Shown here: piece by piece, positions 17,284 through 25,981 of the stretch | Layout of the letters: every line of letters starts with the position of its first letter | Position numbering within the stretch: the stretch's first letter is position 1 | Assembly: GCF_009600985.1 (NCBI RefSeq) | Contig: NZ_VDFP01000003.1 | Coordinates: forward strand, 82,321 to 146,320 | Direction: 5' to 3' | DNA: 64,000 nt | Source: Companilactobacillus halodurans | Lineage (GTDB): Bacteria; Bacillota; Bacilli; Lactobacillales; Lactobacillaceae | Position numbers and translations under genes: made by a program | Notes under the pieces: model-generated | Database searches by the model: none | What the model saw: the letters and a program-made list of their open reading frames with translations, nothing else | What the model was told of the DNA's origin: nothing

Positions 17284-17970
17284 ATGGCAAAACTTGCGCA
17301 TGACCATACAGCTGAAGATTGTGTTGAATTGGTAACGATTTTTCAAAATTTATCTAAAAAAGATAAAGATACGATTGCAACTTTGGTGACACACCATCAC
17401 TACAAGAGCGGCGAATATCTTTTCTCAGCTGGGGATGCTTCCGATTCTTTGATAATCGTAGCTCACGGTCAAGCCAAGGTTTTCCAGATGTCGGCCAATG
17501 GGAAAGAACAAATGTTGCGGATTCTCCAAACTGGGGATTTTGATGGTGAAGCCGCCTTGTTCTCCAATACCGACCATAACAGCTTCGCTCAAACCTTGAT
17601 GGACACTGATGTTTGTCAGATTTCACGAAGCGATTTCCAAAAGTTAATGCAAGAAACACCTGAAATGGCAGTGAATATGGTCAATGCATTGGGACGCAGA
17701 ATTGCTCAACTCGAGCAACAGACAACAGAAGTTACCACCGCAAGCGTTGAGAGCCGCTTGGCTAACTATTTGTTGGAAACTAGTGCTGGACTAGATGAGG
17801 AAATATTCACCTTGCCATTGAAGAAAAAAGACATTGCCACGTATTTAGGCACTACCCCTGAAACAATTAGTCGTAAACTGACTTCGTTAGCGAAGCAGGG
17901 TATGATTGAAAAAATTAGTAATAACAAATTTAAAATCTTAGACACTGATCGATTGATGATGATCGATTAA
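17284..17970 (+). CDS. Crp/FNR-family regulator (FLP-like)
   Basis: A 228-residue Crp/FNR protein: a cyclic-nucleotide-like beta barrel (about 20-120), a dimer helix and a C-terminal winged helix (about 165-220). The recognition helix TPETISRKL keeps the Glu, Ser and Arg that in FNR contact TTGAT. It lacks the N-terminal iron-sulphur cysteine cluster of FNR. Its only cysteines are Cys13 and Cys111, the spacing seen in FLP-type regulators of lactobacilli, where a disulphide switch is described. It probably activates the two TTGAT-N4-ATCAA promoters in this cluster, including its own. Confidence 0.88.
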   Translation: MAKLAHDHTAEDCVELVTIFQNLSKKDKDTIATLVTHHHYKSGEYLFSAGDASDSLIIVAHGQAKVFQMSANGKEQMLRILQTGDFDGEAALFSNTDHNSFAQTLMDTDVCQISRSDFQKLMQETPEMAVNMVNALGRRIAQLEQQTTEVTTASVESRLANYLLETSAGLDEEIFTLPLKKKDIATYLGTTPETISRKLTSLAKQGMIEKISNNKFKILDTDRLMMID

Positions 17971-18008
17971 AAAATAACGCCGCTTATAAAAAAGTGGCGT
18001 TATTTTTA
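17971..18008 (+). terminator. terminator after FNR-like gene
   Basis: AAAATAACGCC pairs with GGCGTTATTTT, with a T-run. Confidence 0.85.
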
Positions 18009-18109
18009 TGTAAACACGTTATCCGAATGATTAACTGATATTATATTGAAACGTTCGCAAATAGATGATATTGTATTTTCATTAAATGATGAGTCTAGGG
18101 GAATAAAAT

Positions 18110-18877
18110 ATGTTTACTCCAGAAGAAATTCTGCAAAAAAGTATTACAGCTGGCGTCAATAAACTTAAAAAGACGCTTTTGGCTAAGATAATTCTCGGAT
18201 TCATCGGTGGGGCGATGATTTCAATCGGCTTTTTGGCTTATGTCAGAGTGACAGCTTCAATTCCGAACAATTTGGCTAGTGTCAAAGCTTTAGTCGGCGG
18301 AGCTGTTTTCCCAATCGGCTTGATTATTATTTTGCTAGCTGGTGGAGAATTGGCAACGGGGAACATGATGGCAGTTGGGACTTCGATTTTTGCTAAAAAA
18401 GCTAGTCTAGTCGATTATTTGAAGAACTTGTTAGTGATTACCTTTTTCAATTTCGTTGGTGCCGTCTTTGTAGCTTATTTTTTCGGTCATGTAGTTGGAT
18501 TAACGCATGTTGGGCCATTTCAAGAGAGCGTGATTGCTGTTGCCAAAGCTAAAACCAGCGCCACTTTTCTATCAGCTTTTGTTTCAGGAATTGGCTGTAA
18601 TTGGTTAGTGGGAATCGCCGTTTGGTTAGCGTTAGGAGCTAAAGATGCAGCGGGCAAAATTATGGGTATCTGGTTTCCTATCATGATTTTCGTGACTGTC
18701 GGTTTTCAGCACAGTATTGCTAATTGTTTCATCATTCCAGCAGCTATTTTTGAAGACGGCAGTACTTGGGGCTTGTTCTTCCAGAATTTTGTACCGGTTT
18801 ACTTAGGCAACATTATCGGGGGAATAATTTTTGTGGCTGGTTTCTACTATTATAGTTATGCAAGCAAAAATAAATAA
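18110..18877 (+). CDS. formate/nitrite transporter (FNT) family channel
   Basis: A 255-residue membrane protein with six helices in the FNT fold. The central gating histidine is His201 in VGFQHSIAN, and NMMAVGTS and GIGCNWLVG fit the broken helices. FNT channels carry formate, nitrite, lactate or hydrosulphide. ATG 18110 follows TCTAGGGGAATAAAAT. It has its own terminators on both sides. No FNR box is seen upstream, so co-regulation with the preceding cluster is not supported. Confidence 0.88.
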   Translation: MFTPEEILQKSITAGVNKLKKTLLAKIILGFIGGAMISIGFLAYVRVTASIPNNLASVKALVGGAVFPIGLIIILLAGGELATGNMMAVGTSIFAKKASLVDYLKNLLVITFFNFVGAVFVAYFFGHVVGLTHVGPFQESVIAVAKAKTSATFLSAFVSGIGCNWLVGIAVWLALGAKDAAGKIMGIWFPIMIFVTVGFQHSIANCFIIPAAIFEDGSTWGLFFQNFVPVYLGNIIGGIIFVAGFYYYSYASKNK

Positions 18878-18889
18878 TTATAATATTTT

Positions 18890-18927
18890 ATACATCAATG
18901 GAGGAATATCTATTGATGTATTTTTAT
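18890..18927 (+). terminator. terminator after FNT gene
   Basis: ATACATCAAT pairs with ATTGATGTAT, followed by TTTTTATT. Confidence 0.82.
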
Positions 18928-19001
18928 TATCAAAGCGTGTCTTTTTTGAAATCAGTAGTTAATAATGGTAACATTATATAACTTTAATTTAAGAGGTTAT
19001 T

Positions 19002-21320
19002 ATGACAGATAAATCTAAGGTTAATGAACTAGACGAAAAAAAGATTGAACAAGCACATTTAGATGATGTGGTTGATAAGATTAAGAAGTCTGAAAATCAA
19101 CTTAAAGAACATATGGATGTTGCTGAAGAAGATTTAAAAGTTATCAATAATGCTTTTGATGACATTCACTTAGGAATGGATGGAGATTCCATTTCGATGG
19201 ATGCGGCTTTGTCGATTCATCAACAACAACAAATGCTCGATGAAAGAAATAACAGTTGGCAACAATCGAAGCAACGATTAGGCATTCTCAAAAAATTGGA
19301 GAAGACGCCGTTCTTTGCTCGTTTGGACTTCCAGGAAAAAGGTGAACCTAAGAAAGAGACCGTTTATATCGGTTTGAGTTCCTTCACTGATAAAAACGAT
19401 CATTTCTTAGTCTACGATTGGCGTGCACCGATTTCTTCAATTTATTACGACGGAAAATTAGGCGAAGTGCAATATCAAGCTCCTGATGGCTTACAATCAG
19501 TTAACTTGTTTTTGAAACGTCAATTCTTAGTCGATAATGGAAAAATCAAGGCTTACTTTGATACACAAGAAACTATCGGTGACCAAATGTTGCTAGAAGT
19601 GCTCGATGGGAAATCTTCTACGCACATGAAAGGTATCGTTAAGACGATTCAAAGTGAACAAAACAAGATTATTCGTGATACCAAGTCGAAGCTCCTCTTC
19701 GTTCAAGGGGCTGCTGGATCTGGTAAAACGTCAGCTATCTTGCAACGAATCGCATATTTGCTTTATCGATACCGTGGGACATTGACATCTAGCCAAGTGG
19801 TCATGTTCTCGCCTAATTCGCTGTTTAACGATTATATCAAAAACGTCCTACCCGAGATGGGTGAACAGAATATGGTTCAGATGACCTACAAACAATTTCT
19901 CGCTCGTCGTTTGCCAAACTTGGCAGTTGAGAGTTTGTCCGAACAATTCGAGAAGGTCGTCGATACTGAGCATAAAAATATTGGGAAATTTGTCGCAGAT
20001 ATAGGATTTTTCAAGACGCTGACAAATTATAGCAAGCTGTTGAATCAAAGCGGGATGGCTTTCAAGGATATTAAATTCCAAGGCAAAGTCTTTATCGCTA
20101 AGGAAAAGATTCAAGAAATTTATTACAGCTATGGTCCACAATATAATCTAGGCAACAGATTGGATGCAACGGTAGACCGCTTAATCAAGATGCTGCATCG
20201 TAAGATTGGTGCCGAGATGCGTTCTAATTGGGTTTCCGAACGAATCGAAAACTTGAGCAAGGAGCAACTGCAAGCACTTTACGTTACCGCTGATCAAGAA
20301 TTTAAAAATGGCGATGAAGAGAAGAAATTCTTAGCACGTAAGATTGTTACGGCCATGCTGCAAGGCGTTTACCGCAATATCAAGCACTTGAGATTCTTAA
20401 ACGTTGCTACTAATTATTTGAACTTTTTGAAGGCTGTTCCTCAAATTGTCGATATGAGTAAATATGGTATTACGACTGAACAATGGGATGAATATGTTGC
20501 AGGATTCATCAAAGATTTCAACAACAAACAAATTTCCATGAATAATCTGACGCCATATCTTTACTTGTATGATTTAGTTACTGGTAAGCATGGTGAATTG
20601 GATATGAAGTTCGTTTTCATTGATGAAATTCAAGATTACACACCATTCCAACTAGCTTATATGAAATATAAATTCCCTCGAGCACGTTATACGATGCTAG
20701 GCGATTTGAATCAGTCCATCTTTACGAAGAAAAATAGTCAAACCTTGCTTTCAGAAGCACAGAGTTTGTTTGAAGCTGACGAAACTAGAGTCGTTCAATT
20801 AGTTCACTCATATCGTTCAACAAAACAAATTACGGACTTTACCAAAGCTATTTTGACAAATGGACAAAAAATCGAACCATTCAACCGCAATGGCGATTTG
20901 CCAAATCTGTTAATGGCACAAACAGAAGCCGAATCGATTCAACAAGTAGTCGGTCAAGTTAAAGAAAATGATCAACGCAAATACACGACGGCGATTATTG
21001 CCAAAACTTTAGATGATGCGACTGACTTGCATCAAAAACTAGCAGAAGCCGGAGTTAAGTCGACCTTAATCCGTTCAGAAAATCAACGATTAGCAGCAGG
21101 AACAATCGTCTTACCATCATTTTTAGCTAAAGGACTTGAGTTTGACGCTGTTATTATGTGGGATGCATCAAAAGATAAGTTCGATGAAGACGAGCAACAA
21201 TTAGTTTACACAATTGCTTCTCGTGCCATGCACAAGTTGACGATTACTTCGATTGGCGAGCTATCGCAATTATTGCAAAGAGTTCCCGAAAAGTATTATG
21301 AAGTGGAACAAAGTGTCTAG
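19002..21320 (+). CDS. helD: HelD-type RNA polymerase recycling ATPase (UvrD/Rep family)
   Basis: A 772-residue superfamily 1 ATPase. A long N-terminal coiled coil (about 10-100) precedes the DWRAPISSIYYDG block. Walker A is GAAGSGKTS (about 236-244), and the DEIQDYTP and GDLNQSI motifs follow, then a UvrD-like C-terminal domain. This is the HelD architecture, which removes stalled or hibernating RNA polymerase from DNA. It stands alone; the structured element at 21378 lies in its 3' region. Confidence 0.9.
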   Translation: MTDKSKVNELDEKKIEQAHLDDVVDKIKKSENQLKEHMDVAEEDLKVINNAFDDIHLGMDGDSISMDAALSIHQQQQMLDERNNSWQQSKQRLGILKKLEKTPFFARLDFQEKGEPKKETVYIGLSSFTDKNDHFLVYDWRAPISSIYYDGKLGEVQYQAPDGLQSVNLFLKRQFLVDNGKIKAYFDTQETIGDQMLLEVLDGKSSTHMKGIVKTIQSEQNKIIRDTKSKLLFVQGAAGSGKTSAILQRIAYLLYRYRGTLTSSQVVMFSPNSLFNDYIKNVLPEMGEQNMVQMTYKQFLARRLPNLAVESLSEQFEKVVDTEHKNIGKFVADIGFFKTLTNYSKLLNQSGMAFKDIKFQGKVFIAKEKIQEIYYSYGPQYNLGNRLDATVDRLIKMLHRKIGAEMRSNWVSERIENLSKEQLQALYVTADQEFKNGDEEKKFLARKIVTAMLQGVYRNIKHLRFLNVATNYLNFLKAVPQIVDMSKYGITTEQWDEYVAGFIKDFNNKQISMNNLTPYLYLYDLVTGKHGELDMKFVFIDEIQDYTPFQLAYMKYKFPRARYTMLGDLNQSIFTKKNSQTLLSEAQSLFEADETRVVQLVHSYRSTKQITDFTKAILTNGQKIEPFNRNGDLPNLLMAQTEAESIQQVVGQVKENDQRKYTTAIIAKTLDDATDLHQKLAEAGVKSTLIRSENQRLAAGTIVLPSFLAKGLEFDAVIMWDASKDKFDEDEQQLVYTIASRAMHKLTITSIGELSQLLQRVPEKYYEVEQSV

Positions 21321-21377
21321 ATAATAGAGTCAGTAATTATCTAAAACTCTTTTTGAACTTTTATTGGTGTAATATAT

Positions 21378-21545
21378 CGTCCTCCATAGCAAAGCAAATT
21401 TGGCTGGAACGATGTGGGCACGACTTTAAGCCTTTGCCAGGTTCAGGCAAAGTCTTAAAGCTCGGCCTTATTCTAAGCAATAAATTGCTAAGAATAATTT
21501 CACATCTGAGCCAATTTGCTTTGCTATTCCGGACTGGATAGTGGT
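21378..21545 (+). repeat. structured intergenic element, copy 2
   Basis: Three nested or adjacent stems: an outer stem (21388-21405 with 21509-21525, one bulge); hairpin A, CTTTAAGCCTTTGCC (21424-21438) with GGCAAAGTCTTAAAG (21446-21460); and hairpin B (21468-21481 with 21484-21497), in which both arms read CTAAG, giving one central mismatch. The element at 21661-21830 has the same architecture in the opposite orientation with different stem sequences. It lies at the 3' side of helD. Confidence 0.78.
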
Positions 21546-21567
21546 TTTATTTTTAATACTAAAAACA

Positions 21568-21622
21568 AAAAGCCTTCATTTAGATATAGTCAATAAACTA
21601 TTATCTAAATGAAGGCTTTTAT
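21568..21622. terminator. bidirectional terminator downstream of helD
   Basis: A perfect 19-bp stem: AAAAGCCTTCATTTAGATA pairs with TATCTAAATGAAGGCTTTT, extended by TAG/CTA. It lies between the two structured elements and can serve helD and, from the other side, the minus-strand genes. Confidence 0.88.
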
Positions 21623-21660
21623 TGATTTGAGATTATTTTAAATAAAAAATAAATGACGTT

Positions 21661-21830
21661 ATCCAGTCGGGAGTGGCAGCTTTGTGGATGCTCAGTACTG
21701 AAATTTCACTTAGCGATTTATCGCTTAGTGAAAGACCAAGCTTTAAGACGATTCCTGGTTTTGGAATTGGCTTAAAGTTGCGTCCAGTACGTTCCAGCAT
21801 CCACAAAGCAGAACGGACGACGGCATTCTT
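21661..21830 (-). repeat. structured intergenic element, copy 3 (inverted)
   Basis: The outer stem GCTTTGTGGATGCT (21679-21692) pairs perfectly with AGCATCCACAAAGC (21796-21809). Inside are hairpin B (21704-21717 with 21720-21733, both arms with CTTAG) and hairpin A (CTTTAAG at 21741 with CTTAAAG at 21771). Read on the minus strand, the order and motifs match copy 2. It lies directly downstream of the GOLPH3-like gene. Confidence 0.78.
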
Positions 21831-21834
21831 GAAC

Positions 21835-22470
21835 CTAACTCAATAATGATAATGTGACTCGGTTTAAACGCTTCGACAATTCGAACAACTTCTCATAAGT
21901 TGCATCTTCACGATAAACTTCGATTTTATCTTTGAGCTGTTTTTGTTCGTATTGCGAGAAATAAAGCTTCAAGTCATGATTTCCGTATAGAGTAGCCAAA
22001 AGGGCGAAAGACTCTGGCGGAATTTTCTTGGAATTTAAGATTTCTTTTCTTAAATCAGTGACTAATTCTCGTTTCACGTTCCGATTAGGTAAGTAATTGT
22101 TAGTCTTGAAGACTAGTCCGGTCACAGCTTTAGTGACATCGACCTTATCAACGAGTGAATCCCCAATTTCATTGTAAATGATACGAGTGATTTTTTCATT
22201 GGTGGCCATGGCACGTAAAACGTGGATAATACTTTTGCCTTGATTCTTGTTGATGATCTGGAAGAATTCGTTCAAATACTGCTTGTCATCGGGCAAGACC
22301 TTGTTAATGATGACACTGTTGTCTGTTAAATCGATAATATCATTCAGCGCTAAGTCGAAAAATGAGCTTTCAGCCAAATAAGCGCGACGTCTGGTATTCT
22401 TAAAAATACGAATACTACCTTTTTCGTTACACGATAAAATAAAATATTTTTGAGGAATATTTAAATCCAT
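21835..22470 (-). CDS. GOLPH3/VPS74-like (GPP34) domain protein
   Basis: A 211-residue cytosolic, helix-rich protein. The layout (SLNEKGSIRIF-like start, a run ending LAESSFFDLALNDIIDL, later DVTKAVTGLVF) resembles the GPP34 family, which in eukaryotes binds phosphoinositides; bacterial members are uncharacterised. ATG 22470 follows AAGGAGCACTTT. It begins 11 bp after the SGNH hydrolase stop, so the two form an operon. The family assignment is tentative. Confidence 0.6.
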   Translation of the reverse strand: MDLNIPQKYFILSCNEKGSIRIFKNTRRRAYLAESSFFDLALNDIIDLTDNSVIINKVLPDDKQYLNEFFQIINKNQGKSIIHVLRAMATNEKITRIIYNEIGDSLVDKVDVTKAVTGLVFKTNNYLPNRNVKRELVTDLRKEILNSKKIPPESFALLATLYGNHDLKLYFSQYEQKQLKDKIEVYREDATYEKLFELSKRLNRVTLSLLS

Positions 22471-22481
22471 AAAGTGCTCCT

Positions 22482-23063
22482 TCAATTCGACACTAGTGTA
22501 GTTTTTCTTGCTAGCGTGGCTTTAATTTCTGGTATTAACTCGTCTTCTAAGAGATTATATCCTTGCTTAGTAAAGTGCAAACCGTCCGCCTGTAGCAACT
22601 CTTTAAGATTATCACAGTTAGCCATATCGTGTAGCAAGTCGACATACGAAATGTCTAGTTGTTTGCTAAGATGTTCCGTGACTAACTCAAATTGCAATTG
22701 GCGTGTCCAAGGTCTGGTTGGATCTTTTAACCAATCAATGTAAGGAGGGGAAAGCAAAATAACCCGCTTTTCTCCTAAACTAGTGATTATGTTAGTTAAG
22801 TTGGCAGAAAATTTACCAGGTTTGATTTCATCATCTATCGAAATATCATTGGTACCAAATCCCAAAACAACGATGGTTGGATTGAGCTTTTTAATACGGT
22901 CAACTTGTGTCATAGCATTATTGGTCTTGAAATCCGGAAACGCCATGTTGATGACGTCATAGTCAGGAAAGTCTTTTTTAATCCGCTTGGTTAAATAATT
23001 CTTAGCCTTGCCACTAGAAAAGCCAGTCATGATTGAATCCCCAAATAATACTATTTTTTCCAT
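22482..23063 (-). CDS. SGNH/GDSL-family esterase
   Basis: A 193-residue SGNH hydrolase with no signal peptide. The nucleophile is Ser10 in FGDSIMTG, block III is GFGTND (about 68-73), and block V is DGLHFTKQGY with the catalytic Asp and His near the C-terminus. It hydrolyses acyl or acetyl esters; the substrate is unknown. It is the first gene of a two-gene operon with the GOLPH3-like gene and divergent from coaA. Confidence 0.88.
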   Translation of the reverse strand: MEKIVLFGDSIMTGFSSGKAKNYLTKRIKKDFPDYDVINMAFPDFKTNNAMTQVDRIKKLNPTIVVLGFGTNDISIDDEIKPGKFSANLTNIITSLGEKRVILLSPPYIDWLKDPTRPWTRQLQFELVTEHLSKQLDISYVDLLHDMANCDNLKELLQADGLHFTKQGYNLLEDELIPEIKATLARKTTLVSN

Positions 23064-23156
23064 ATATTATTTCCTTTTTACAAAAAGTTCTATACTATAC
23101 TAGAATACCAGAAAATAAATAAAAGTTAATTACTATATTAGGTAGGTTTTAACAAT

Positions 23157-24083
23157 ATGCAAAGTTTAGCTAACTATGATGAATTTACTAGAAAGCAATG
23201 GGAAAACTTCCATGGTGAATATACCAAGCAAGCCATCACCGACGGAGAATTGCGTAAAATCAAGTCTTTGGACGATGAGATATCCATTGACTACGTGCGT
23301 TCTATCTATGCGCCAATTCGACATCTACTTCACATTTATCTTAAAAATTATCGCAAATTGACTAAATTGAAGAATGAATTTTTAAGTACTAAGAATCGTA
23401 AAACACCTTTTATCATTGGGGTTTCTGGTTCGGTTGCGGTTGGTAAGAGTACGACAGCTAGGTTGTTGAAAATTATGTTGGAAAGAGCATATCCACAATA
23501 TAAAGTTTCACAAATGACGACTGATGGCTTTTTGTATCCCAGTAAAATTTTAAAAGAGCGTAATTTAATGGGTAAGAAAGGTTTTCCAGAAACTTATGAC
23601 ATGAATAAATTGTTGAAGTTTTTGGGGGATGTCAAAACTCGCGGTGGAAAAATCAAGTATCCACTTTACTCGCACAATATTTATGACATTATTCCAGGAA
23701 GATATGAAGAACTAGACAATCCTGACATTTTGATTGTCGAGGGAATCAATGTTTTGCAGCTGCCTCAAAATGAGCACATCTATGTCAGCGACTTCTTTGA
23801 TTTTTCAATTTATATTGATGCCGAGGTCAAAGATATTGAGGAATGGTTCTTGAATCGCTTTGAAACGCTATTAGATTTGGCTAGAAACGATCCTAACAGT
23901 TATTATTACCAATTCACCCAGATGCCTGAAAAAGAGGCAATGGCAATGGCTAGAAACGTTTGGCAGACTATCAACTATCCAAACTTGCGTGATTACATCA
24001 GGCCGACTCGCAACCGAGCCAACCTTATTTTGCATAAATCTGAGGACCATCAAATAAATAAAATTTACTTGAGAAAATATTAA
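23157..24083 (+). CDS. coaA: type I pantothenate kinase
   Basis: A 308-residue PanK-I, catalysing the first committed step of coenzyme A synthesis from pantothenate and ATP. The P-loop GVSGSVAVGKST is at about 88-99, and MTTDGFLYPS and VEGINVLQ are typical. ATG 23157 lies after TAGGTAGGTTTTAACAAT. It is followed by guaA with a separate promoter between them. Confidence 0.95.
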   Translation: MQSLANYDEFTRKQWENFHGEYTKQAITDGELRKIKSLDDEISIDYVRSIYAPIRHLLHIYLKNYRKLTKLKNEFLSTKNRKTPFIIGVSGSVAVGKSTTARLLKIMLERAYPQYKVSQMTTDGFLYPSKILKERNLMGKKGFPETYDMNKLLKFLGDVKTRGGKIKYPLYSHNIYDIIPGRYEELDNPDILIVEGINVLQLPQNEHIYVSDFFDFSIYIDAEVKDIEEWFLNRFETLLDLARNDPNSYYYQFTQMPEKEAMAMARNVWQTINYPNLRDYIRPTRNRANLILHKSEDHQINKIYLRKY

Positions 24084-24125
24084 GCGTATACAATATATGA
24101 CATGGAACAAAATTTCGTATACAAT
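24084..24125 (+). promoter_or_regulatory. guaA promoter region with repeated CGTATACAAT
   Basis: CGTATACAATA occurs twice (about 24085 and 24115). ATGACA and TACAAT spaced by 17 bp form a good promoter whose -10 is the second copy; the first copy could be the -10 of an upstream start. The repeat could also be a regulator site. Confidence 0.4.
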
Positions 24126-24140
24126 AGAGGAAATAAAAAA

Positions 24141-25706
24141 ATGGGGGAAATTGATTTGAGCAAGCAATGGCCAGATGCCGATAGCATCATTGTTCTAGAT
24201 TACGGTAGTCAATACAATCAATTGATTACACGTCGTATCAGAGATATTGGTATCTACTCTGAATTATTACCAAATACTATTACTGCTGAAGAAGTTAAAG
24301 AAATCAATCCTAAAGGTATTATCCTTTCTGGTGGACCAATGAGTGTCTACGATGAAGGTGCCTTTTCAATCGACCAAGACATTTACAAGCTAGGAATTCC
24401 TATCTTGGGTATTTGTTATGGTATGCAATTGATGGCTTATAACCTTGGCGGTAAAGTCGAATCAGCTAATAACCGTGAATATGGTCGTGCTGATATCGAA
24501 ATTACGAAAAAGAATTCTGCATTATTCGAAGACTTACCTGAAAAGCAATACGTTTGGATGAGTCACGGTGACCTCGTTAAAGAAGCTCCAACAGGCTTTG
24601 AAGTCGTTGCTACAAGTAAGAATGCACCTATCTCATCAATCGCTGACGACAAGCGCAAGATGTACGGTGTACAATTCCATACTGAAGTTAGAAATACTGA
24701 ATATGGAATGGATATCTTGAAGAACTTTGCTTTTGATATCTGTGGTGCCCAAGCCAACTGGTCAATGGATGATTTCATTGATCAACAAATTCAAAAGATT
24801 CGTGATACTGTCGGTGACAAGAAGGTTCTTCTTGGACTATCAGGTGGTGTTGACTCTTCTGTTGTTGGTGTCTTGCTTCATAAAGCCATTGGAACACAAT
24901 TGACAAGTATCTTCGTTGACCACGGTCTACTACGTAAGAACGAAGCTGATCAAGTTATGGATAGCTTGGCAGGCAAGTTTGGTTTAAACATCATCAAAGT
25001 TGACGCTAAGGATAGATTCCTCAGCAAACTTGCTGGTGTGACTGACCCTGAAAAGAAACGTAAGATTATTGGTAACGAATTTATCCAAGTGTTCAACGAT
25101 GAAGCTCAAAAGCTTAAGGGCATTGATTTCTTAGCTCAAGGAACACTTTATACAGACGTTATCGAAAGTGGTACAAGTACTGCTCAAACAATTAAGTCTC
25201 ACCATAACGTTGGTGGACTTCCTAAGGACATGCACTTCAAGTTGATTGAACCATTACGTACTTTGTTCAAGGATGAGACACGTCAATTAGGTGAAAAACT
25301 TGGCATTCCTCACGAATTAGTATGGCGTCAACCATTCCCAGGACCAGGTCTTGGAATTCGTGTAATCGGTGAAGTAACCGATGAAAAACTAAAAATCGTT
25401 CGTGACAGTGATTGGGTCCTACGTGACGAAATCGCAAAGAATGGACTAGACGAAAAAATTTGGCAATACTTCACAGTCTTGCCAGGTATTCGTTCAGTTG
25501 GTGTCATGGGTGATGGCAGAACTTACGATTATACAATCGGAATTCGTGCCGTTACATCTATCGACGGAATGACAGCCGACTTCGCAAAGATTCCATGGGA
25601 TGTATTACAAAAAATCTCAGTTAGAATCGTAAACGAAGTAGACCACGTCAACCGCGTAGTCTATGATATTACCTCTAAGCCGCCCGCAACTATTGAGTGG
25701 GAATAA
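24141..25706 (+). CDS. guaA: GMP synthase (glutamine-hydrolysing)
   Basis: A 521-residue enzyme converting XMP to GMP. The class I amidotransferase domain has Cys92 in GICYGMQL and the later His/Glu pair (VQFHTEV). The ATP pyrophosphatase domain carries LSGGVDSS (about 233-240), and the C-terminal dimer domain ends PATIEWE. ATG 24141 follows GAGGAAATAAAAAA. The last 16 bases of the gene are part of a 17-bp sequence repeated at 35160, so the 3' end is the attachment site of an integrated island. Confidence 0.97.
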   Translation: MGEIDLSKQWPDADSIIVLDYGSQYNQLITRRIRDIGIYSELLPNTITAEEVKEINPKGIILSGGPMSVYDEGAFSIDQDIYKLGIPILGICYGMQLMAYNLGGKVESANNREYGRADIEITKKNSALFEDLPEKQYVWMSHGDLVKEAPTGFEVVATSKNAPISSIADDKRKMYGVQFHTEVRNTEYGMDILKNFAFDICGAQANWSMDDFIDQQIQKIRDTVGDKKVLLGLSGGVDSSVVGVLLHKAIGTQLTSIFVDHGLLRKNEADQVMDSLAGKFGLNIIKVDAKDRFLSKLAGVTDPEKKRKIIGNEFIQVFNDEAQKLKGIDFLAQGTLYTDVIESGTSTAQTIKSHHNVGGLPKDMHFKLIEPLRTLFKDETRQLGEKLGIPHELVWRQPFPGPGLGIRVIGEVTDEKLKIVRDSDWVLRDEIAKNGLDEKIWQYFTVLPGIRSVGVMGDGRTYDYTIGIRAVTSIDGMTADFAKIPWDVLQKISVRIVNEVDHVNRVVYDITSKPPATIEWE

Positions 25707-25707
25707 T
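25691..25707 (+). other. attachment site (att) at the guaA 3' end
   Basis: TATTGAGTGGGAATAAT spans the last codons and stop of guaA and recurs exactly at 35160-35176. Integration here keeps guaA intact, as is usual for tyrosine-integrase islands that use guaA. Confidence 0.85.
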
Positions 25708-25789
25708 GAACATTATGTTAATTAGAAATGGAAAGACGATATATCAACGTTTCGACTACGATGATTCGACTTCAAAAGTACTAAAATAA
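25706..25789 (+). CDS. 27-residue peptide overlapping the guaA stop
   Basis: A short frame ([20 protein letters not shown] and seven more residues) starts in the guaA stop (TAATG). It lies just inside the island boundary and is probably a remnant of an island gene or the old element end. No family is recognised. It may not be expressed. Confidence 0.25.
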   Translation: MNIMLIRNGKTIYQRFDYDDSTSKVLK

Positions 25790-25813
25790 CATGATTATTT
25801 GCCACAGAAGATG

Positions 25814-25847
25814 AAAGCACTCAGTAAAACTGGGTGCTTTTTTTTAG
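25814..25847 (+). terminator. terminator downstream of guaA inside the island
   Basis: AAAGCACTCAGT pairs with ACTGGGTGCTTT around AAA, followed by Ts. It restores termination for guaA after island insertion. The remaining bases to 25981 hold nothing I recognise. Confidence 0.85.
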
Positions 25848-25981
25848 CAATTAATTTAAAATTCAAGAACGAAAATCAAAATATTTGTAAGCTCTATATA
25901 AATTAATCTTAACTGATGGGAATTCCCGATTCCTTTATTATGTAATAATGACAGAAATAAAATGTGGGGGGAAAATGGTGG

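Noticed and set aside
18010..18109. FNR control of the FNT channel gene
   Set aside because: No TTGAT-N4-ATCAA site is found upstream; only a weak cre-like GAAACGTTCGC is seen.
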